Shown here piece after piece: positions 1 to 7,826 of a stretch of 12,109 nucleotides of DNA (positions within the stretch are counted from its first letter, which is position 1; each line of letters starts with the position of its first letter). The position numbers and the translations under genes were made by a program. This DNA is from Thalassolituus sp. Its GTDB lineage: Bacteria; Pseudomonadota; Gammaproteobacteria; Pseudomonadales; Oceanobacteraceae. The notes under the pieces were generated by a model. The model worked only from the letters and a program-made list of their open reading frames with translations, did no database searches and had not been told where the DNA came from. The stretch lies in contig JARGOI010000044.1 in assembly GCA_029212275.1 (NCBI GenBank), forward strand, positions 1 through 12,109. Reading direction: 5' to 3'.

Positions 1-89
1 ATGGTGGCCATTTCGATAATGACGTCTTCCTCGGGATTTAGGCCGGTCATTTCTAAATCCATCCAGACTAGGTTGTCTTTTTGACTCAT
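1..89 (-). CDS. orn: Oligoribonuclease (3'-5' exoribonuclease), N-terminal part
   Basis: The reverse strand reads from an ATG at 89-87 for 29 complete codons to the window edge. It begins MSQKDNLVWMDLEMTGLNPE, and the stretch DLEMTGL is the first exonuclease motif of DEDDh oligoribonucleases, with the metal-binding Asp and Glu (D11, E13). Orn degrades 2-5 nt RNAs, including the pGpG left from c-di-GMP breakdown, in the cytoplasm. Only the first sixth or so of the protein is present; the remaining catalytic residues lie outside. It is divergent from rsgA, the usual gammaproteobacterial arrangement. The ribosome binding site is weak (a GAG about nine bases upstream of the ATG). Confidence 0.93.
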   Translation of the reverse strand, partial: MSQKDNLVWMDLEMTGLNPEEDVIIEMAT

Positions 90-138
90 TATATTTACTC
101 GTGTGGTGACGCATGAATGATAAGCACAGTTTAGCAAC

Positions 139-167
139 TTGCGTCGGAGTCAGCCAACAAGGACAAT
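139..167 (+). promoter_or_regulatory. Candidate rsgA promoter in the orn/rsgA divergent region
   Basis: In the 105-bp gap between the divergent orn and rsgA starts, TTGCGT (139-144) and GACAAT (162-167) are separated by exactly 17 bases, a sigma-70-like spacing. The hexamers match the consensus only partially. Transcription would begin near 174, giving a leader of about 20 nt. No convincing promoter was found for orn on the other strand. This is a sequence-only guess. Confidence 0.25.
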
Positions 168-194
168 GCGGATACATTCATACGCAGACTATCC

Positions 195-1220
195 ATGTCA
201 AAACGTAAGCTCAATCGTCGCCAAGCATGGCGGGTAGAAAAAATTCAACAAGAAAAAGCCTCTCGCGCCGATCGCAAAGAGACGGTGATTTCTGATCAGC
301 TGAACGCGGGCGATTTGGGTGACGAAACTCATGGTTTGGTGATCGCTCACTTTGGCACTCAAGTTGAAGTTGAGGATGCTGAGCGCAACACTTACCGTTG
401 TTTTTTACGCGCTAATTTGGGTTCGTTGGTGACTGGCGATAAGGTGGTGTTTAGACCTGGCGCCGAGTTTAAAGGCGTGACCTCTGGTGTGGTGGAGATG
501 GTGACAGAGCGCCAGTCAGAATTATCACGCCCAAACTCCTTCAACGAAATCAAACCCGTCGCTGCCAATATTGATGTCATTGTACTGACCATCGCGCCCG
601 AACCCGAAGCCCACGCCAATTTAATTGACCGCTATTTAGTTGCCGCCGAAAACTGCGATATTGAACCCATTATTTTGTTGAATAAAACCGACTTAATTAA
701 CGAAAAGAATCAGCAACGGTTCGATGACTTATTAGCGCAATACCATAAATTAGGGTATCGCTCTTTGCGTGTCTGCAGTCACGACAATGACAGTTTGAGT
801 GAGTTAAAAAACTTTTTAAATAATCGCATCAGTGTCTTTGTTGGTCAGTCGGGGGTGGGTAAGTCTTCGCTTATTAATACGCTCTTGCCGGGTGCCGACC
901 TTCGTGTTGGTGCCCTTTCAGAAAATACCCGCAAAGGTCGTCATACCACGACCACTGCACGCTTATATCACTTTCCCGATGGCGGCGATTTAATCGATTC
1001 GCCCGGAATTCGTGAATTTGGCCTATGGCACATGTCAGCAGAAGAAGTTATTTATGGATTTCGCGAGTTACGCAATTTGGCGGGTTCATGTCGTTTTCGT
1101 GATTGCAAGCATCAGGCTGAGCCTAACTGTGCGTTACGTAATGCTCTGGAAAAAGGTGATATCAGCGCCCTACGTTTTCAGAGTTATCAAAGAATTTTAG
1201 CGACACTGACCGAACTATAA
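195..1220 (+). CDS. rsgA: Ribosome small-subunit biogenesis GTPase RsgA (YjeQ)
   Basis: This is a circularly permuted GTPase that helps late maturation of the 30S subunit and releases assembly factors on GTP hydrolysis. The order of motifs shows the permutation: G4 NKTD at residues 163-166 comes before the G1 P-loop GQSGVGKSS (217-225), the threonine-rich G2 (about 251-254) and G3 DSPG (268-271). An OB-fold region precedes them (about residues 40-105) and a zinc-binding C-terminus follows, with C299, C304, H306 and C312. The N-terminus is strongly basic (MSKRKLNRRQAWR), as in family members. At 341 aa it is close to the E. coli length of 350. The ATG at 195 is the first in frame and the Shine-Dalgarno is poor. 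Its TAA directly abuts the end of motB on the opposite strand. Confidence 0.97.
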   Translation: MSKRKLNRRQAWRVEKIQQEKASRADRKETVISDQLNAGDLGDETHGLVIAHFGTQVEVEDAERNTYRCFLRANLGSLVTGDKVVFRPGAEFKGVTSGVVEMVTERQSELSRPNSFNEIKPVAANIDVIVLTIAPEPEAHANLIDRYLVAAENCDIEPIILLNKTDLINEKNQQRFDDLLAQYHKLGYRSLRVCSHDNDSLSELKNFLNNRISVFVGQSGVGKSSLINTLLPGADLRVGALSENTRKGRHTTTTARLYHFPDGGDLIDSPGIREFGLWHMSAEEVIYGFRELRNLAGSCRFRDCKHQAEPNCALRNALEKGDISALRFQSYQRILATLTEL

Positions 1221-2234
1221 TCAACCATCTTCCCAAAACACTTCCTCTCGATTAGGGGGGTAGTCGTAGCTGTTGTCTGGTCTATCTCGATCTGTCTTGA
1301 GTTCAAATAGGGCATCGTCGGACTTTTCTATCGTCGGTGCACGCACGTCTTCTGGAGCGACTTTTAAAGGCGTTGGTTGCGCCTGCTCTTGTTCGGACAC
1401 TTCCTCGCGGCGGGTCAGCAGAGTCACTGAAATACGATGATTTTCTACAGCTCCAGGATTATCCTTATCCAGCGGCTGGGTATCTCCCATACCAATCACT
1501 TGGGCAATTTGTGATTTCGGAATCCCTGCCTCCATTAAGGCTCGACGAGCAGCATCAGCGCGCATGGATGACAATACCCAATTACGATCATCTTCCTCAC
1601 GTTGACCACTCAAAGCAGTGGTATCGGTATGACCAGTTATCGATAAACGGCGATCCAGAGAACCTAAAATAGGCGCTAACTCCCATAAGATGTCTTCGGC
1701 AAAATAGGTCAACACGCTGCTGTTAGGCTCAAACATGGGTCGCTTTATTTTATCGACAATTTGCAGCCGCAGACCTTCGGTGGTGATGTCTAGCATCATA
1801 TGATTTTTAAATGGACTCAAACGCGGACTGGCTGAAATCTGCTCCTCAACCCGTGAGCGCATATCTTCTAGGCGACGTTTCTCTATCGCTTCTGCCAGAC
1901 TTTCTATTTCGTCAGCGCTGAGCATTTTCTCTGGATCAACGGTTTCTGATTCGGCAATGTTGTTACTGACCGTCGGCGAACCTCCCATATCAATCACATA
2001 TCGAGAAGGATTAGTGCTACTTTCACCAACAGCTTCGGGGTCTTTGAAATAGCCCGCAATGGCTTTACGCTGCTCTTCGTCGGAAGAGTTGATAATCCAA
2101 AGCACCAAAAAAATCGCCATCAAGGCCAAGGCGAAATCGGCCATTGCGATTTTCCACGAGCCGCCGTGTTCTTCGACGCTGCCACGCTTGTAACGACGAA
2201 TAATAATAGTTTGAGGGGGGGTGATTTTTTCCAT
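1221..2234 (-). CDS. motB: Flagellar motor stator protein MotB
   Basis: MotB is the peptidoglycan-anchored stator subunit that forms the ion channel with MotA. A cytoplasmic basic N-terminus leads into one membrane helix (about residues 28-49). D33 in the ADFALALMA segment corresponds to the ion-carrying Asp32 of E. coli. An acidic/amphipathic stretch after the helix (about 51-66) fits the plug that keeps unassembled stators closed. The OmpA-like peptidoglycan-binding domain covers about 150-275, with ITGHTDTTAL near 199-208 and NHRISV at 265-270. A charged, proline-containing tail (about 276-337) extends beyond that domain, so 337 aa is longer than E. coli MotB (308). The start lies 14 nt after the motA stop, so the two genes form one operon. 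Proton coupling is inferred from similarity to E. coli-type MotAB. Confidence 0.95.
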   Translation of the reverse strand: MEKITPPQTIIIRRYKRGSVEEHGGSWKIAMADFALALMAIFLVLWIINSSDEEQRKAIAGYFKDPEAVGESSTNPSRYVIDMGGSPTVSNNIAESETVDPEKMLSADEIESLAEAIEKRRLEDMRSRVEEQISASPRLSPFKNHMMLDITTEGLRLQIVDKIKRPMFEPNSSVLTYFAEDILWELAPILGSLDRRLSITGHTDTTALSGQREEDDRNWVLSSMRADAARRALMEAGIPKSQIAQVIGMGDTQPLDKDNPGAVENHRISVTLLTRREEVSEQEQAQPTPLKVAPEDVRAPTIEKSDDALFELKTDRDRPDNSYDYPPNREEVFWEDG

Positions 2235-2248
2235 AACGTATCCGTCCG

Positions 2249-3100
2249 CTAACGACCGCGCACGCGCTTTTCCATGTCGCCGAACGTAGGACGATTATGG
2301 GTAAACAAAGACTTGCGTCCAAACTCTACCGCCAGCGGAGGTGCCATGCCGTTAAGTGAAGCGATGATGCACGCTTTGGTGGATTCGTACATTTTGATTT
2401 CGTCTTCCGCCAGTTGTCGCAATACCGATCCTATGGGTCCAACCATACCGTAGGATAACAAGACGCCGCTAAAGGTACCGACCAAGGCTGCAGCAATGTG
2501 CGCACCTATGGTGCTAATATCTCCGCCAATGGCACCCATAGTAATCACAATGCCTAACACCGCGGCGACGATACCGAAACCGGGCAAGGCATCGGCAATA
2601 CGGTTAACGGCAATCGCGGGACGTTCCAGTTCTTGCAAACGCGCATCGATCTCCTGCTCCATTAAAGATTCTAGTTCGTAGGGCGTTAAGTTTCCGGCGG
2701 AGATGATGCGAAAATAATCGGCGATAAACTGGATTAATTCGATATTGTTTTTAATCGTAGGATAACGCGCAAAGATAGCACTGGACTCGGGCTTCTCAAC
2801 ATCCGCTTCAATCGACATGATGCCTTCTCGCCGCGCCTTGTTCAAAATATCGTAGAGCAAGCTCAGCACATCCATATGCATGTCTTTATTGACCTTGCTA
2901 CCCATAATCACTTGCGGCATAGCTTTGATTGTATGTAAGACCACATGCCAAGGGTTCGCCAAAATAAATGCACCCAGCGCCGCACCGACAATGATCAGTA
3001 TTTCAAACGGTTGCCACAAGGTCAGTAACTGACCCTCAGCCATAACAAAACCGTAGGACACGCTGCCAAATACAATCAACAGCCCTAAAACAAATAGCAT
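2249..3100 (-). CDS. motA: Flagellar motor stator protein MotA
   Basis: MotA is the inner-membrane stator subunit that converts ion flow into torque against FliG. Four hydrophobic helices are visible: two N-terminal (about 1-20 and 32-50) and two C-terminal (about 171-190 and 197-222), with a large charged cytoplasmic loop between them. Residues known from E. coli MotA fall at the same numbers: R90 and E98 in the loop, which contact FliG, and P173 (ALPGFG) and P222 (VGPIG), needed for torque generation. The length of 283 aa fits the family. An AAGGTG Shine-Dalgarno sits about eight bases before the ATG at 3100. motA is the first gene of the motAB pair. I saw no sigma-28 flagellar promoter (TAAA/CCGATA type) in the 120 bp upstream, so its control is unclear. 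Confidence 0.97.
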   Translation of the reverse strand: MLFVLGLLIVFGSVSYGFVMAEGQLLTLWQPFEILIIVGAALGAFILANPWHVVLHTIKAMPQVIMGSKVNKDMHMDVLSLLYDILNKARREGIMSIEADVEKPESSAIFARYPTIKNNIELIQFIADYFRIISAGNLTPYELESLMEQEIDARLQELERPAIAVNRIADALPGFGIVAAVLGIVITMGAIGGDISTIGAHIAAALVGTFSGVLLSYGMVGPIGSVLRQLAEDEIKMYESTKACIIASLNGMAPPLAVEFGRKSLFTHNRPTFGDMEKRVRGR

Positions 3101-3192
3101 TGTGCGATCACCTTCACAGTAAAAACGTAAACACCCAAACCCATGGCTAACAAGAATGTATAAAACGAAACCGTTCGAAAGCTAAAAAGTCA

Positions 3193-3204
3193 GGTGCCAG
3201 CACC
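3193..3204. repeat. Short inverted repeat in the motA/HDOD divergent region
   Basis: GGTGC-CA-GCACC is a perfect 5-2-5 inverted repeat in the 120-bp region between the divergent motA and HDOD-protein starts. It lies 16 bp before the first possible HDOD start codon and could be an operator. At this length it may well be chance. Nothing else in 3101-3220 was clear apart from the motA ribosome binding site. Confidence 0.25.
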
Positions 3205-3220
3205 AGCGTGATTTCAATTT

Positions 3221-5002
3221 ATGACTATAGTTATTAAAGGTCACAAACGGTGTTTTCACAACAATATGACAAAAGCCAATACTTCCACAGCACTCAGCGC
3301 CGCGGATTGGGAAAGCGTTCTCAATTTTCGCGCATTTCCTATTTTGCCAGGTAGTAAGGCCGTTTTACGGAATGAACTTAAAAAAAGCACCGTCAGTTTT
3401 GCCAGCCTGAGCCTGCTAGTTGAGCGAGATCCTGCCTTGTGTTGGCATCTACAACAAGCAGCAATGACTATCTCTGGCACCAGCCCCAGCAATGCACAGC
3501 AATGTCTTGCAACCATCGGAATGAGCGATTTAATAAAGTGCGTTAAAGATCTTCCTCAGCTGCAACCCGTATCTAATAATAGTGAGACAAACAGCGCGAC
3601 GGCGCGCTATCAAGAAGCTTTATTTACCGCGCATATGTCTGGCTGTTTAGCTGCTCAGTGGGCTGCCGCTAAAGGTCAAACCAACATTGCTGATGCACAT
3701 TGGTCAGCGATGCTAATGCATTCATTAATCTGGCCGTGGTTATTATTGCACCCACACAGTCACAATTGGCTTTACCATATTGCCCATGGTCGGGATTTGA
3801 TGACTGCCGCTAAGCGAGTCTTTGGTGTCAATAGTGAGAATTGGCAGCGTCTTGGTCGTCGTCATCATTTGCCAGAGGACATCCAAACATTGCTGACGCC
3901 AGATCGATGGCCGACGAGTCGCGACTTAAAAACATTACGACGCAATGATCCTCGAAAAATAGACGGTCAAAAAGCCTTATTACACGCCAGTAAGCGTCCT
4001 GAATGGACCACACTTACGGCGGCGACGACCGCTTGGCATTTGCATATTGCTCCCGAAAGCTCATGCAGCGAACGTTGGCAATCCATCAGCAGTCACGTGC
4101 AAGGGCGACCGCTCAATGTCATTCAATCGGATTGTCGACAGGTGCAAATAGAACAAGCACACCTGCGTCACTCAGGATTCGCCGGTGGACTGGCGTTATT
4201 GGCAAGCCCCGAACCTATTCATCTTGATTATGAAGAGGTGCCAATTAAGGCCGTGCCTGATGTTGTTCAATCTCCCGAACCGATAGCAGATAATAAAGAT
4301 GCCCGCTCTGCTAGCGTCGCAGGGATACCGGCTGCGCAGATACCACTCCCTAATCTATCGAATAAGGAAGTAGCGATTGAAAAGAGAGAAAAAAAATATT
4401 CTGAGCCCTCAAATGCCGTATACCTCTCGCGCATTCTCGAACAGCTACGCCAAGAACCAGCCAGTTTTGGTGAATGGAATTATTTGATGCAAGGCATGTT
4501 AAAAGGCGTATCGAAGGGGATCGGAATTGAATGTGCTTGCGTGGCGTTAACCAATCAAACACGCGACTCGCTTCGCATTTTTTACGAAGAAAACTCTTTC
4601 ACTGAAACTTCCTTTACCGGAATAAAATGGCCAATGAACGACGTGCCTTTATTACAGCATTTGATGGAAAAAAGTGCAGCGTTGCAGTTACCGTCAGAGC
4701 GTGTTTCAACGTATCTTCGCGGCTTACCCGAGACACTGCTAGAACACATCGGACGCCACGTTGTTATTATGTCGATACACGCAGGTGGCCGACCTATCGG
4801 CATCGTTATCGCCTTTAATAAATCTTCCAAAAAAGCGATTACCGAGAGTCAGTATCAGTCTTTCAAGGAACTTTGCGGTGTCACCAGTAAAGGGTTAACT
4901 GCTCTCAAACGTATGCGCCAAGTAGCACACGCCAAGCACTTTACCTCAACCCCTCTCGACACTTCAGCATCAACAGTGACACCGATTCACTCCCGCGCCT
5001 GA
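3221..5002 (+). CDS. HDOD-like and GAF-like two-domain signalling protein
   Basis: Residues about 37-230 resemble an HDOD domain: FPILPGSKAVLRNEL, then LVERDPALCWHLQQAA (the usual '..DPAL..LL..AN' element), and a helical block with WSAMLMHSL where true HD enzymes have an HD pair. The metal-binding HD pair is absent, as is normal for HDOD proteins, so it is probably a non-enzymatic signalling or scaffold module. A polar, proline-containing linker (about 335-395) leads to a second domain (about 400-568) with GAF-like alternation, including GIECACVAL and GRPIGIVIAFNK. No effector domain is seen. It is divergent from motA and 52 bp before the rhodanese gene; a HDOD gene occupies this place in Pseudomonas as I recall. 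The start is uncertain: neither 3221 nor the in-frame ATG at 3266 has a good Shine-Dalgarno, and 3266 (residue 16) fits the family's usual N-terminus better. Confidence 0.75.
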   Translation: MTIVIKGHKRCFHNNMTKANTSTALSAADWESVLNFRAFPILPGSKAVLRNELKKSTVSFASLSLLVERDPALCWHLQQAAMTISGTSPSNAQQCLATIGMSDLIKCVKDLPQLQPVSNNSETNSATARYQEALFTAHMSGCLAAQWAAAKGQTNIADAHWSAMLMHSLIWPWLLLHPHSHNWLYHIAHGRDLMTAAKRVFGVNSENWQRLGRRHHLPEDIQTLLTPDRWPTSRDLKTLRRNDPRKIDGQKALLHASKRPEWTTLTAATTAWHLHIAPESSCSERWQSISSHVQGRPLNVIQSDCRQVQIEQAHLRHSGFAGGLALLASPEPIHLDYEEVPIKAVPDVVQSPEPIADNKDARSASVAGIPAAQIPLPNLSNKEVAIEKREKKYSEPSNAVYLSRILEQLRQEPASFGEWNYLMQGMLKGVSKGIGIECACVALTNQTRDSLRIFYEENSFTETSFTGIKWPMNDVPLLQHLMEKSAALQLPSERVSTYLRGLPETLLEHIGRHVVIMSIHAGGRPIGIVIAFNKSSKKAITESQYQSFKELCGVTSKGLTALKRMRQVAHAKHFTSTPLDTSASTVTPIHSRA

Positions 5003-5054
5003 CAGAAGCCAACGAGTCGGATACACTGGCGGTTTTCGATAATGGGTATTCATC

Positions 5055-5915
5055 ATGGCTGAAGATTCTTCACCGACGCTTTCCTTGCCGCTGTTATTAG
5101 AACCTGAGCAACTAGCCAATATTTTGCCTGATTTGTTAGCACTTGAGTCGTCCAAGACTCGCATTTTAATTATCGATCAGAGCAAGTTCGAAACCTATCA
5201 AGAACGTCATATTCCAGGTGCTATCCATCTTGATTTCAAACGTTTGCAACAGGGTCAAGCGCCAACCCCCGGAGCATTACCAAGCCTTGAGCAACTGAGC
5301 CAAGTATTCAGTGAGCTGGGATTAACCAAAGACACGCACGTCATTTGCTATGACGATGAGGGCGGCGGCTGGGCTGGACGCCTTATTTGGGTACTCGACA
5401 GCATCGGTCACTCCTCCTACAGCTATGTCAACGGCGGTATAACGGCATGGGTAAAAGCAGGTTTAGCGACGGAATCCGGACAAAACATTGCAACAGAGTC
5501 GAACTATCAAGTTACGACCATCGATGATTCGTTCTCCTTCACCAAAGAGCAAATATTGGCACAGCTGAATGATCCTGATTTTGCGGTTTGGGATGCTCGC
5601 TCGGCAAAAGAATACAGTGGCGAAAAAGTCATTTCTAAGCGCGGCGGCCACATTCCGGGCGCGGTAAATTACGAGTGGACGTTAGGTATGGATCAGCAAA
5701 ACGGATTGAAAATAAATCCATTGGATGATTTTCGAAGCTTATTGGCCAGTATGGGATTGGATGAGACAAAACGGATTGCCACTCACTGCCAAACTCATCA
5801 CCGCTCTGGGTTTACCTATTTAGTAGGTAAAATATTAGGATTCGATATCCGCGGTTATGCGGGTTCGTGGGCCGAATGGGGCGATGACGATGAGTTGCCG
5901 GTAGAGAAAAGTTAA
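5055..5915 (+). CDS. rhdA: Two-domain rhodanese (thiosulfate sulfurtransferase)
   Basis: A tandem rhodanese that moves sulfane sulfur from donors such as thiosulfate to acceptors such as cyanide or thiols. The N-terminal domain (about residues 15-140, with ERHIPGAIHLDF and YVNGGITAW) is structural: the position of the catalytic cysteine is taken by Asp (VICYDDEGGGWAGR). The C-terminal domain (about 155-280) repeats the signature (GGHIPGAVNYEW) and carries the active-site loop CQTHHRSG, residues 245-252, with catalytic C245. That loop is the one I recall for Azotobacter vinelandii RhdA, rather than the CGSGVTA type of 3-mercaptopyruvate sulfurtransferases. No signal peptide, so cytoplasmic. 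At 286 aa it is slightly longer than RhdA (271). It follows the HDOD gene by 52 bp on the same strand, probably in one transcript. The ATG at 5055 has only a weak GGGT upstream. Confidence 0.9.
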   Translation: MAEDSSPTLSLPLLLEPEQLANILPDLLALESSKTRILIIDQSKFETYQERHIPGAIHLDFKRLQQGQAPTPGALPSLEQLSQVFSELGLTKDTHVICYDDEGGGWAGRLIWVLDSIGHSSYSYVNGGITAWVKAGLATESGQNIATESNYQVTTIDDSFSFTKEQILAQLNDPDFAVWDARSAKEYSGEKVISKRGGHIPGAVNYEWTLGMDQQNGLKINPLDDFRSLLASMGLDETKRIATHCQTHHRSGFTYLVGKILGFDIRGYAGSWAEWGDDDELPVEKS

Positions 5916-5924
5916 GCAATACCA

Positions 5925-5953
5925 TTAAGTGGCAGTAAAAAAATGCCATTTAA
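5925..5953 (+). other. Hairpin-forming inverted repeat between rhodanese and psd
   Basis: TTAAGTGGCA (5925-5934) pairs with TGCCATTTAA (5944-5953) over 10 bp with one G-U pair, around a 9-nt A-rich loop. It lies 10 nt after the rhodanese stop. There is no U-tract directly after the stem, so it is not a classical intrinsic terminator. It could stabilise the 3' end of the upstream mRNA or partly separate expression of psd. The remaining AT-rich spacer up to psd shows no clear promoter. Confidence 0.4.
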
Positions 5954-6010
5954 AACACATTAAATTAGACTTTTAAATCACACATTATTACTTTTCATCA
6001 CGGAGCCATC

Positions 6011-6883
6011 GTGAAAGACAGAATTTTTATCGCATTTCAGTACCTTGTTCCTCAGCATGCATTATCCCGTTTGGTAGGTTGGTTAGCGGCCAATCGCATC
6101 GGATTTTTAAAAAACTTCCTTATTCGTCAGTTTATCCAAAAATTCGACGTCAATATGTCCGAAGCGCAACGCCAAAATGCGGAAGATTTTGTCTGTTTTA
6201 ACGACTTTTTTACGCGTGAACTTTTACCTGATGCTCGTCCTCTAGACAAAGGCGGTTCGGCGCTCTTATCGCCAGCCGACGGCGCTATTTCTCAGTTGGG
6301 TGACATTAAAGATGGACGAATCTTTCAGGCCAAAGGCCAAGATTATTCGTTAACAGAATTGCTTGGTGGCGATAGCGACCGTGCCGAAGCCTTTATGGGT
6401 GGGAAATTCGCCACGATTTATTTATCACCAAAAGATTACCACCGCGTACACATGCCCTTAGCAGGCCGCTTACGCGAGATGGTTTACGTACCGGGTGATT
6501 TATTTTCGGTAAATCAGGTGACGGCTGCCAATGTTCCGCGCTTATTTGCGCGTAACGAACGTCTTGTGGCTATTTTCGATACCGAGCACGGTCCGATGGC
6601 CATGGTATTGGTTGGAGCAATGATCGTCGCGGCCATCGAAACCGTTTGGCATGGAAGAATTACTCCACCAATACGTGAAAAACGTGTCACCCGTTACCAA
6701 GTGGCCGAAGACGTCGCGTTAGAAAAAGGCGCTGAAATGGGCCGTTTCTTATTAGGTTCGACCGTGGTGCTGTGCTTTGCTAAAAACACCATGCAGTGGC
6801 TGCCGGAACTGGTCGCTGGTTCACCTTTACGCATGGGTGAAATGATCGGACAAATGAACAGCAACGAAACGACAGTAGGTTAA
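6011..6883 (+). CDS. psd: Phosphatidylserine decarboxylase proenzyme
   Basis: Psd decarboxylates phosphatidylserine to phosphatidylethanolamine at the inner membrane. The proenzyme cleaves itself at an LGST motif (residues 248-251) into a large beta chain and a short alpha chain whose N-terminal S250 becomes the pyruvoyl prosthetic group. The charge-relay residues of the family are present: D90 in SPADG, H144 in DYHRVH, and H147, with D90 and H147 at the E. coli numbers. The length of 290 aa is normal for the short proteobacterial form. Translation starts at GTG 6011, supported by a CGGAG Shine-Dalgarno at 6001-6005. It follows the rhodanese by 95 bp, and its last 4 bp overlap the convergent epmA. 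In E. coli psd also lies close to rsgA and orn; here the stator, HDOD and rhodanese genes sit between. Confidence 0.97.
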   Translation: MKDRIFIAFQYLVPQHALSRLVGWLAANRIGFLKNFLIRQFIQKFDVNMSEAQRQNAEDFVCFNDFFTRELLPDARPLDKGGSALLSPADGAISQLGDIKDGRIFQAKGQDYSLTELLGGDSDRAEAFMGGKFATIYLSPKDYHRVHMPLAGRLREMVYVPGDLFSVNQVTAANVPRLFARNERLVAIFDTEHGPMAMVLVGAMIVAAIETVWHGRITPPIREKRVTRYQVAEDVALEKGAEMGRFLLGSTVVLCFAKNTMQWLPELVAGSPLRMGEMIGQMNSNETTVG

Positions 6884-7824
6884 GCGCGCGACCAATCAAA
6901 GCTCAGCACCTCGGAAATTGCATTAACACCAAGTTGATGCATCAGCAAACGATCGACGCCTAATGCTACCCCGGCACAACTGGGCAAGCCATGTTCTAAT
7001 GCCGCGAGCACGCGCTCATCCAATGGGCGAGATTCGCGGGCAAGGGCACTGGCTTGCTGAAAACGCTGGCGCTGTTGATCAGCGTCTGTCAGTTCAAAGT
7101 AACCGTTAGCCAATTCGGTGCCATTGAAAAATAGCTCGAAGCGTTGCGCCACCGCCTGCCCATTAGGCGATATCGCTATCTGAGCCAGCGCCGCCTGGGA
7201 TGCGGGGAAGTCTCGGACAAACACTAAGGTATTGGCCGGCAAAGCTGGTTCCACCGCGTGCGACATAATGATGTCCAGCCAGCCATCACGAGACAATTCA
7301 AGATTTCCACCCGCCAACCCACACCCAAGCACCTGAATGTCATTGTCACTGGCGGTGGCTAAATCAAGGTTCGCATAATTTTGCAACGCTTCGGCGTAAG
7401 TTAGATGCACCACCGGCAAAGAAGGCCAGCGCTGTGCAAACACGGTACTGACCAACTGCGCCACTTCGGACATCAACTCTGACAGCGAAAACCCCAAGCG
7501 ATACCACTCAAGCATGGTGAATTCTGGATTATGGCGTCGCCCCGCTTCCCCCGCCCGAAACACCTTACACAATTGCCAAATGTCGCCGCTGTCGGCGCAC
7601 AACAAACGCTTCATGGCGTATTCTGGAGACGTATGTAACCAGCGCGATTCACGCGTTGCCATCGGTTCAATATTGGGATCATTCACTGGCGCGCAACCAA
7701 GTATGGGAGTATCAACTTCCAAAACCTGACGGTCATGGAAAAATGCTCGGATGTCACGGTATAAAACGGATCGGGCCACTAACGCGGCCCGATTGCAGGA
7801 AGGTTGCCAGTCTTGAAATGGCAT
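6880..7824 (-). CDS. epmA: EF-P--(R)-beta-lysine ligase EpmA (PoxA/GenX/YjeA)
   Basis: A stand-alone paralogue of the class II lysyl-tRNA synthetase catalytic core that activates (R)-beta-lysine with ATP and attaches it to Lys34 of EF-P. All three class II motifs are visible: motif 1 around EVDTPIL (36-42), motif 2 from VFRAGE to PEFTMLEWY (88-108), and motif 3 GVALGVDRLLM (285-295). The anticodon-binding domain of true LysRS is missing, and at 314 aa it is close to E. coli EpmA (325). The ATG at 7824 follows the efp stop by two bases and has no Shine-Dalgarno, so it probably depends on ribosomes finishing efp. Its direct coupling to its substrate gene supports the assignment strongly. Confidence 0.96.
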   Translation of the reverse strand: MPFQDWQPSCNRAALVARSVLYRDIRAFFHDRQVLEVDTPILGCAPVNDPNIEPMATRESRWLHTSPEYAMKRLLCADSGDIWQLCKVFRAGEAGRRHNPEFTMLEWYRLGFSLSELMSEVAQLVSTVFAQRWPSLPVVHLTYAEALQNYANLDLATASDNDIQVLGCGLAGGNLELSRDGWLDIIMSHAVEPALPANTLVFVRDFPASQAALAQIAISPNGQAVAQRFELFFNGTELANGYFELTDADQQRQRFQQASALARESRPLDERVLAALEHGLPSCAGVALGVDRLLMHQLGVNAISEVLSFDWSRA

Positions 7825-7826
7825 GA

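Noticed and set aside
1337..1672. 111-aa open frame on the + strand inside motB
   Set aside because: It lies antisense to a clearly identified gene, has no recognisable domain and no ribosome binding site I could support.
2065..2322. 85-aa open frame on the - strand spanning the motA/motB junction
   Set aside because: It overlaps both real genes in another frame and contains only shifted readings of them.
3184..3199. Sigma-54-like site on the - strand upstream of motA (TGGCAC, five bases, TTTTT)
   Set aside because: The -24 element is perfect, but the essential GC of the -12 element is replaced by TT, so it is unlikely to be functional.
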